This document shows positions 5,573 to 8,791 of a stretch of 8,791 bases of DNA, one piece after another. Numbering within the stretch: position 1 is the stretch's first letter; the number at the start of each line of letters is the position of its first letter. The stretch comes from Prochloron sp. SP5CPC1 (GTDB lineage Bacteria > Cyanobacteriota > Cyanobacteriia > Cyanobacteriales > Prochloraceae), in assembly GCA_014323965.1 (NCBI GenBank), contig JACONB010000098.1, positions 1 to 8,791 of the forward strand. Direction: 5' to 3'. Under the pieces are notes generated by a model that ran no database searches, had not been told where the DNA came from, and saw nothing but the letters and a program-made list of their open reading frames with translations. The translations under genes were made by a program, and so were the position numbers.

Positions 5573-6793
5573 ATGACTTCACAACACCCAGAAAATCGGC
5601 AAATTGTCATCCGCCCCTTTCAATATCGCGACCTAGAGGCAATGTCCAGCATTGCTGCTGCGTCATGGGAAACCGAGAGTAGCACCTTATGGAGTAAAGA
5701 ATTAGAACACGTTCGCCAATGGTACGGATTGCTCAAGTTATTGAGTCTGTTCCCCAATCCCTGTCAGGATGATTTTCGGGTTTATGTCGCTCAATGGGGG
5801 CAGGAGATTTTGGGTGCGCTCCAAGTTTCCCCTTTCAATAGTACCCGCAGCACTTGGCAAGTAAATCGAGTGCTGGTAAATATGAAGGCAACCAAACCAG
5901 AATTAGTACTGGGAAGAAAAGGAATTGGTTCCCAACTTTTGCGTTACTGCTTTGAAAGCATTTGGGAAGCGCGGACTTGGTTGCTGGAAGTTAACGTGAA
6001 CGAGAAAAAAACTCTCTCCCTTTATCGCGAGAACGGTTTTCAGCCTTTAGCCCAGATTACCTACTGGAGGATACCCCCGGAAGTCCTTCAGCAATTAGCC
6101 GCAGAAGATAGGGATTTACCAAACCTCCTCCCTGTCAGCAATAGGGATGCTCAACTACTCTATCAGTTGGATACCGTATCCATGCCACCCCTATTACGTC
6201 AAGTTTTTGACCGCCATATCCAAGACTTCAAAACTGGTATCAGTGGTGCCATTGTCGCTCAACTGAGGCAATGGTTAGGGAGAGTAAAGATAGTCAGCGG
6301 TTACGTTTTTGAACCCCAAAGGAAAGCAGCCATTGGCTATTTTAAGCTAGAAATGTCCAAAATTGGTTCTCGTCCCCATGAAGCAGAAATTAGAGTTCAC
6401 CCCGCTTACACCTGGTTATACCCCAAATTATTCGCTCGCATGGCTCTAGTGTTGCAAGATGTGCCTCCCCAGTCTTTAACAGTAGCTTCTGCTGACTATC
6501 AGCCAGAAAGAGAAGCCTATTTAGAAAAGTTGGGAGGGGAAAGAATAGAACACACCCTCTTAATGAGTCGTTCCGTGTGGCACAAGTTGCGGGAGTCTAA
6601 ATCTTTGGATTTGCATTTATCGGAAGTATTGCAAAAACTCCAACCAGCAAGTACTCCCCTGCCCACACCCATGTCTTTACTCCAGTCTACACCCACGGAT
6701 AATCATAATGGGAATAATAGCAGTTACTCCTCAGGAGAAGGATCCAAGGGCAAAGACACCCCAGAAAATTCTAGCAACGGACATCATGGTTAA
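5573..6793 (+). CDS. GNAT-family acetyltransferase, two-part, with low-complexity tail
   Basis: A 406-residue protein. The N-terminal part, about 11–166, is a GNAT domain. It starts with IVIRPFQYRDLEAM (11–24), has the acetyl-CoA pyrophosphate loop GRKGIGSQLL (114–123) and ends with LSLYRENGFQPL (148–159), so it probably transfers an acetyl group from acetyl-CoA. Residues about 175–345 have the look of a second, degenerate acyltransferase-like half (GYFKLEM, AEIRVHP) without a clear CoA loop. The last 46 residues are rich in Ser, Asn, Gly, Thr and Pro and are probably disordered. The substrate is unknown. The ATG at 5573 is preceded by an A-rich stretch with no strong Shine-Dalgarno sequence. 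The stop overlaps the ruvX start by 8 nt, so ruvX is likely translated by coupling from this transcript. Confidence 0.82.
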   Translation: MTSQHPENRQIVIRPFQYRDLEAMSSIAAASWETESSTLWSKELEHVRQWYGLLKLLSLFPNPCQDDFRVYVAQWGQEILGALQVSPFNSTRSTWQVNRVLVNMKATKPELVLGRKGIGSQLLRYCFESIWEARTWLLEVNVNEKKTLSLYRENGFQPLAQITYWRIPPEVLQQLAAEDRDLPNLLPVSNRDAQLLYQLDTVSMPPLLRQVFDRHIQDFKTGISGAIVAQLRQWLGRVKIVSGYVFEPQRKAAIGYFKLEMSKIGSRPHEAEIRVHPAYTWLYPKLFARMALVLQDVPPQSLTVASADYQPEREAYLEKLGGERIEHTLLMSRSVWHKLRESKSLDLHLSEVLQKLQPASTPLPTPMSLLQSTPTDNHNGNNSSYSSGEGSKGKDTPENSSNGHHG

Positions 6794-7211
6794 GAAAATA
6801 TCAGCTCTGGGATTGGATGTAGGTAAAAGGCGCATTGGTGTAGCTGGATGCGATGGTTTGGGTTTGATTGCGACAGGATTAACTACCATCTATCGTACTT
6901 CCTTTCAACAAACTATCCAAGAGTTACAAAGACTGATTGAAGAACGAGAAGTGCAGGTTTTAGTAATTGGCTTGCCCTATTCTATGAATGGCAGCCTCGG
7001 ATTTCAAGCCCAACAAGTACAGAAATTTGCTCTTCAAATCCACCAAGTACTAAATTTGCCTGTAGAATATGTAGACGAACGCTTGACTTCTGTGGAAGCA
7101 GAAGAGCAGTTGAAGGCTAAAAAGCGGTATTCTTTTAGAGATAAAGGGGCGATCGACCGTCAAGCAGCAGCTATCATTCTACAGCAATGGTTGGAGACAA
7201 GGAGCAGTTAA
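6786..7211 (+). CDS. ruvX: Putative pre-16S rRNA nuclease / Holliday junction resolvase-like RuvX (YqgF)
   Basis: A 141-residue RNase H-fold protein of the YqgF/RuvX family, involved in maturing the 5' end of 16S rRNA in E. coli and also described as a Holliday junction resolvase. Motifs are LGLDVGKRRIGVAGCD (8–23), IGLPYSMNGSLG (61–72), VDERLTSVEA (96–105) and DRQAAAIILQQWLE (124–137). The expected acidic triad is present as D11, E98 and D124. The ATG at 6786 places the family's N-terminus correctly. An upstream in-frame ATG at 6708 would only add residues encoded by the tail of the GNAT gene. Overlap with that gene is 8 nt. The length is typical and the gene looks intact. A weak hairpin (7217–7221 with 7229–7233) follows the stop but lacks a T tract. 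Confidence 0.93.
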   Translation: MVKKISALGLDVGKRRIGVAGCDGLGLIATGLTTIYRTSFQQTIQELQRLIEEREVQVLVIGLPYSMNGSLGFQAQQVQKFALQIHQVLNLPVEYVDERLTSVEAEEQLKAKKRYSFRDKGAIDRQAAAIILQQWLETRSS

Positions 7212-7225
7212 CACGTACCCTGGTT

Positions 7226-7240
7226 CGTAGGGTGGGCAAT
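7226..7240. repeat. Partial GTAGGGTGGGCAAT-type intergenic repeat
   Basis: CGTAGGGTGGGCAAT resembles one arm of another common cyanobacterial palindromic repeat, but the opposite arm is not found nearby. The rest of 7241–7384 is AT-rich and non-coding. It includes an imperfect palindrome at 7314–7333 (arms GTTAAT and ATTAAC). I see no gene there. Confidence 0.35.
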
Positions 7241-7384
7241 TAGGACAACGTTTGGTATCCTTTATGAAGAGTAAATCTATTATTGCACACGCCTTACCAG
7301 GATACAAATCTCTGTTAATTTTAAATTATTAACCCAATTCATGCTATCTTATTTGCTATGATTTATAGAGGTAATTATAAGAAT

Positions 7385-7424
7385 AGGGGCGATCCCGAAG
7401 GGATACGCTTCGCGGTGCGCCTCT
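7385..7424. repeat. Nested palindromic repeat upstream of rpsO
   Basis: AGGGGCG and CGCCTCT flank two small hairpins, ATCCC-gaa-GGGAT (7392–7404) and CGC-ttc-GCG (7406–7414). This gives a cloverleaf-like fold. GATCCCGAAGGGATACGCTTCGCG-type units, of which this is one, are a recurring dispersed repeat in filamentous cyanobacteria. It lies about 105 bp before the rpsO start, upstream of the candidate -10 box. Confidence 0.65.
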
Positions 7425-7486
7425 AGTATTTTATAAATTTCTTACCGTCTCTCTGCCCCTGGGGCGTCTTCTGGGTGAAACTTTGA

Positions 7487-7492
7487 TACAAT
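7487..7492 (+). promoter_or_regulatory. Candidate -10 box for rpsO–pam68–aroF
   Basis: TACAAT lies 36 bp before the rpsO ATG in an otherwise ordinary context. No good -35 box is found 16–18 bp upstream, so this is a weak call. The short palindrome GCCCCTGGGGC at 7455–7465 is just upstream. Confidence 0.3.
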
Positions 7493-7528
7493 GAGAGATT
7501 GCAGTATTCAATCACTGATACCAAACTC

Positions 7529-7798
7529 ATGGCTCTGACGAAAGAACAAAAACAGGAAGTAATCACCGAATATCAAGTCTACGAAACCGATACAGGGTCT
7601 GCTCCTTTGCAAGTCGCCTTCCTCACCAAACGGATCAATCAACTCACAGAGCACCTTCAAGCCAATCCACAAGACCACTCCTCTCGACTGGGACTATTAA
7701 AATTGATTGGTCGTCGCAAGCGGCTATTAGCTTATATTCAAAACCAAGACCCAGCGAGGTATAAAGCCTTAATTGGTCGCCTGGGTATTCGCCGTTAA
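7529..7798 (+). CDS. rpsO: 30S ribosomal protein S15
   Basis: An 89-residue protein, the standard length of bacterial S15, which binds the central domain of 16S rRNA and helps nucleate 30S platform assembly. The sequence is typical throughout: ETDTGSAPLQVAFLTKRINQLTEHL (19–43), then DHSSRLGLLKLIGRRKRLLAYI. The last is the helix carrying conserved rRNA-contacting residues. The ATG at 7529 gives the family's usual ALTKEQK start. A TTG ten codons earlier is in frame but unnecessary. There is no evident Shine-Dalgarno sequence. The gene is followed after 16 bp by pam68, a conserved cyanobacterial neighbourhood that links the ribosome with thylakoid protein assembly. Confidence 0.97.
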   Translation: MALTKEQKQEVITEYQVYETDTGSAPLQVAFLTKRINQLTEHLQANPQDHSSRLGLLKLIGRRKRLLAYIQNQDPARYKALIGRLGIRR

Positions 7799-7814
7799 AG
7801 GAAAATTTAAACTC

Positions 7815-8270
7815 ATGTCTGAACCTTCCCAAGAGCGGCTACCCTTTGAACCCCGTCAGAAAAAGAAAAAAGCCAGCAAAAAAGCCCCGGTAAAGGCTGA
7901 AGCGGCTAAGAAACAACAGCAGAGAGAACCATCCTCCTCCTTGGAAGCCATTCCTGAGGTAGTGAGCAAGCGCATGATTCGCCGCATGGCCATATTTTGT
8001 GGCATTCCCACCGCTTTAGGGGTCTGCTCTTTCTTTGTTGCCTACTGGATCGTCAGTCAGGAATTATTGGAGTTGCCTACCACAGCAGTAGTGTTCGTTA
8101 CCATGGGGTTATTCGGTTTGGGAGTAATAGGGTTGAGTTACGGTTTATTCTCCACTTCCTGGGATGAAGATCGAGTTGGCACCTGGTGGGGTTTCGACGA
8201 ATTTAAGCTCAACTTCTCCCGGACCATTAGCGCTTGGCGATCTGCCAGAAAAACAGCAAACAAAGAGTGA
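7815..8270 (+). CDS. pam68: PAM68 family photosystem II assembly protein (DUF3464)
   Basis: A 151-residue membrane protein of the PAM68/DUF3464 family, which assists photosystem II assembly in thylakoids of cyanobacteria and plastids; the cyanobacterial protein has been linked to CP47 biogenesis. It has a highly basic N-terminal tail (Lys/Arg-rich, about 14–37), two predicted membrane helices (about 57–80 and 89–112), and a C-terminal segment with SWDEDRVGTWWGFDEF (115–130), typical of the family. The ATG at 7815 removes 14 atypical residues that a more upstream GTG would add by reading over the end of rpsO. It lies 16 bp after rpsO and 13 bp before the DAHP synthase gene, so it is very probably in one transcript with rpsO. 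Length and domain order are normal. Confidence 0.92.
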   Translation: MSEPSQERLPFEPRQKKKKASKKAPVKAEAAKKQQQREPSSSLEAIPEVVSKRMIRRMAIFCGIPTALGVCSFFVAYWIVSQELLELPTTAVVFVTMGLFGLGVIGLSYGLFSTSWDEDRVGTWWGFDEFKLNFSRTISAWRSARKTANKE

Positions 8271-8272
8271 TT

Positions 8273-8277
8273 GGAGG
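8273..8277 (+). promoter_or_regulatory. Ribosome binding site of the DAHP synthase gene
   Basis: GGAGG lies 6 nt before the ATG at 8284. It fixes that start over the internal ATG four codons later. Confidence 0.75.
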
Positions 8278-8283
8278 TTATTC

Positions 8284-8791
8284 ATGATTATAGTGATGAA
8301 AGTTGGCTCTCCAGAGTCAGAAATTACTCGCATTAGCGAGGAATGTAAAAACTTGCGCCTGACACCGGAAAAAATTGTCGGTGCCAGTAAAGTAGTGATT
8401 GGTTTAGTAGGGGACACGGCAGCGTACAGTAAGGAGCAAATTCAAGAAATCAGCCCTTGGATCGAACGAGTCCTGCGGGTAGAAAAGCCCTTTAAACGGG
8501 CTAGTCTAGAGTTCCGTCACGGGGAACCTTCCGCAGTAGTGGTGCAAACTCCTGAAGGTCCAGTTACTTTCTCCCAGCAGGATCCAGTGGTAATTATCGC
8601 CGGTCCCTGTTCCGTGGAAAATGAAGAAATGATTATCCAGACGGCGCTGCGGGTGAAAGCTGCCGGGGCTAAGTTTCTCCGGGGGGGCGCTTACAAGCCC
8701 CGTACCTCCCCCTATTCTTTCCAAGGTCACGGGGAAAGTGCTTTGGACTTACTGGCAAAAGCGAGAGAAGCCAGTGGCTTAGGTATTATTA
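8284..8791 (+). CDS. aroF: 3-deoxy-7-phosphoheptulonate (DAHP) synthase, 3' end outside the window
   Basis: This is the first 169 residues of DAHP synthase, which condenses phosphoenolpyruvate and erythrose 4-phosphate in the first step of the shikimate pathway. An N-terminal ferredoxin-like (FL) regulatory domain covers about residues 1–70 (MIIVMKVGSPESEI onward, GDTAAY, VEKPFKRASLEF). The TIM-barrel then begins with VVIIAGPCSVE (102–112) and FLRGGAYKPRTSPYSFQG (131–148), which carry PEP- and metal-site residues. The FL domain plus barrel is the type I-beta (AroF/AroA-like) arrangement, in which the extra domain commonly mediates feedback inhibition by aromatic amino acids. A full enzyme is about 340–350 aa, so roughly half is missing. 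It has its own strong GGAGG site and follows pam68 by 13 bp. Confidence 0.95.
   Translation, partial: MIIVMKVGSPESEITRISEECKNLRLTPEKIVGASKVVIGLVGDTAAYSKEQIQEISPWIERVLRVEKPFKRASLEFRHGEPSAVVVQTPEGPVTFSQQDPVVIIAGPCSVENEEMIIQTALRVKAAGAKFLRGGAYKPRTSPYSFQGHGESALDLLAKAREASGLGII

Noticed and set aside
5500..5610. Extended comB start at an ATG at 5610
   Set aside because: The 37 extra residues do not look like the family, the usual N-terminus begins at the TTG at 5499, and the extension would overlap the divergent GNAT gene and remove the promoter gap.
6708..6785. Longer ruvX starting at an ATG at 6708
   Set aside because: The extra 26 residues are an out-of-frame reading of the GNAT low-complexity tail. 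RuvX proteins begin shortly before the GLDVG motif.
7217..7233. Rho-independent terminator after ruvX
   Set aside because: The stem is only 5 bp with a 7-nt loop and no T run follows. Part of it belongs to a GTAGGGTGGGCAAT-type repeat.
1..8791. CRISPR array, tRNA, rRNA or riboswitch
   Set aside because: I saw no regularly spaced repeats, no tRNA-like cloverleaf with conserved loops, no rRNA sequence and no recognisable riboswitch core on either strand.

Overview
The window comes from a cyanobacterium. Three things in the sequence show this: a rpsO–PAM68 gene pair (PAM68 is a photosystem II assembly factor found in cyanobacteria and plastids), two GCGATCGC (HIP1) octamers inside comB, and several families of short palindromic intergenic repeats typical of filamentous cyanobacteria. 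I cannot name the genus. All calls come from reading motifs by eye; no database search was run.

Layout. (1) 1–2114, plus strand: the 3' part of a GT4-like glycosyltransferase, then a FemAB/GNAT-superfamily protein of the DUF482 (PF04339) type. They are about 30 bp apart and probably co-transcribed. (2) 2133–4730: a visibly AT-richer accessory block, bracketed by inverted copies of a short repeat. On the minus strand it holds a tight three-gene operon: a HicB-like small protein, a beta-class DNA amino-methyltransferase and a putative PD-(D/E)XK-type restriction endonuclease. The reading frames overlap by 14 and 4 nt. At its left end a plus-strand HicB-like fragment runs tail-to-tail into the endonuclease gene and looks worn at both ends. 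No hicA toxin gene is visible. (3) 4783–5499, minus strand: comB (2-phosphosulfolactate phosphatase family), probably started by TTG. (4) 5573–7211, plus strand: a two-part GNAT acetyltransferase overlapping ruvX (YqgF, Holliday junction resolvase-like) by 8 nt. (5) 7212–7528: a 317-bp gene-free gap with a palindromic repeat and a possible rpsO promoter. (6) 7529–8791, plus strand: rpsO, pam68 and the 5' part of a DAHP synthase gene, closely spaced.

The flanks are ordinary core genome: surface polysaccharide, RNA/DNA housekeeping, ribosome and photosystem assembly, and aromatic amino acid synthesis. The part that deserves attention is the restriction-modification islet. It has a HicB-fold protein as first gene of the operon, an endonuclease I cannot assign to a known specificity, and repeat-derived edges that may mark how it arrived.
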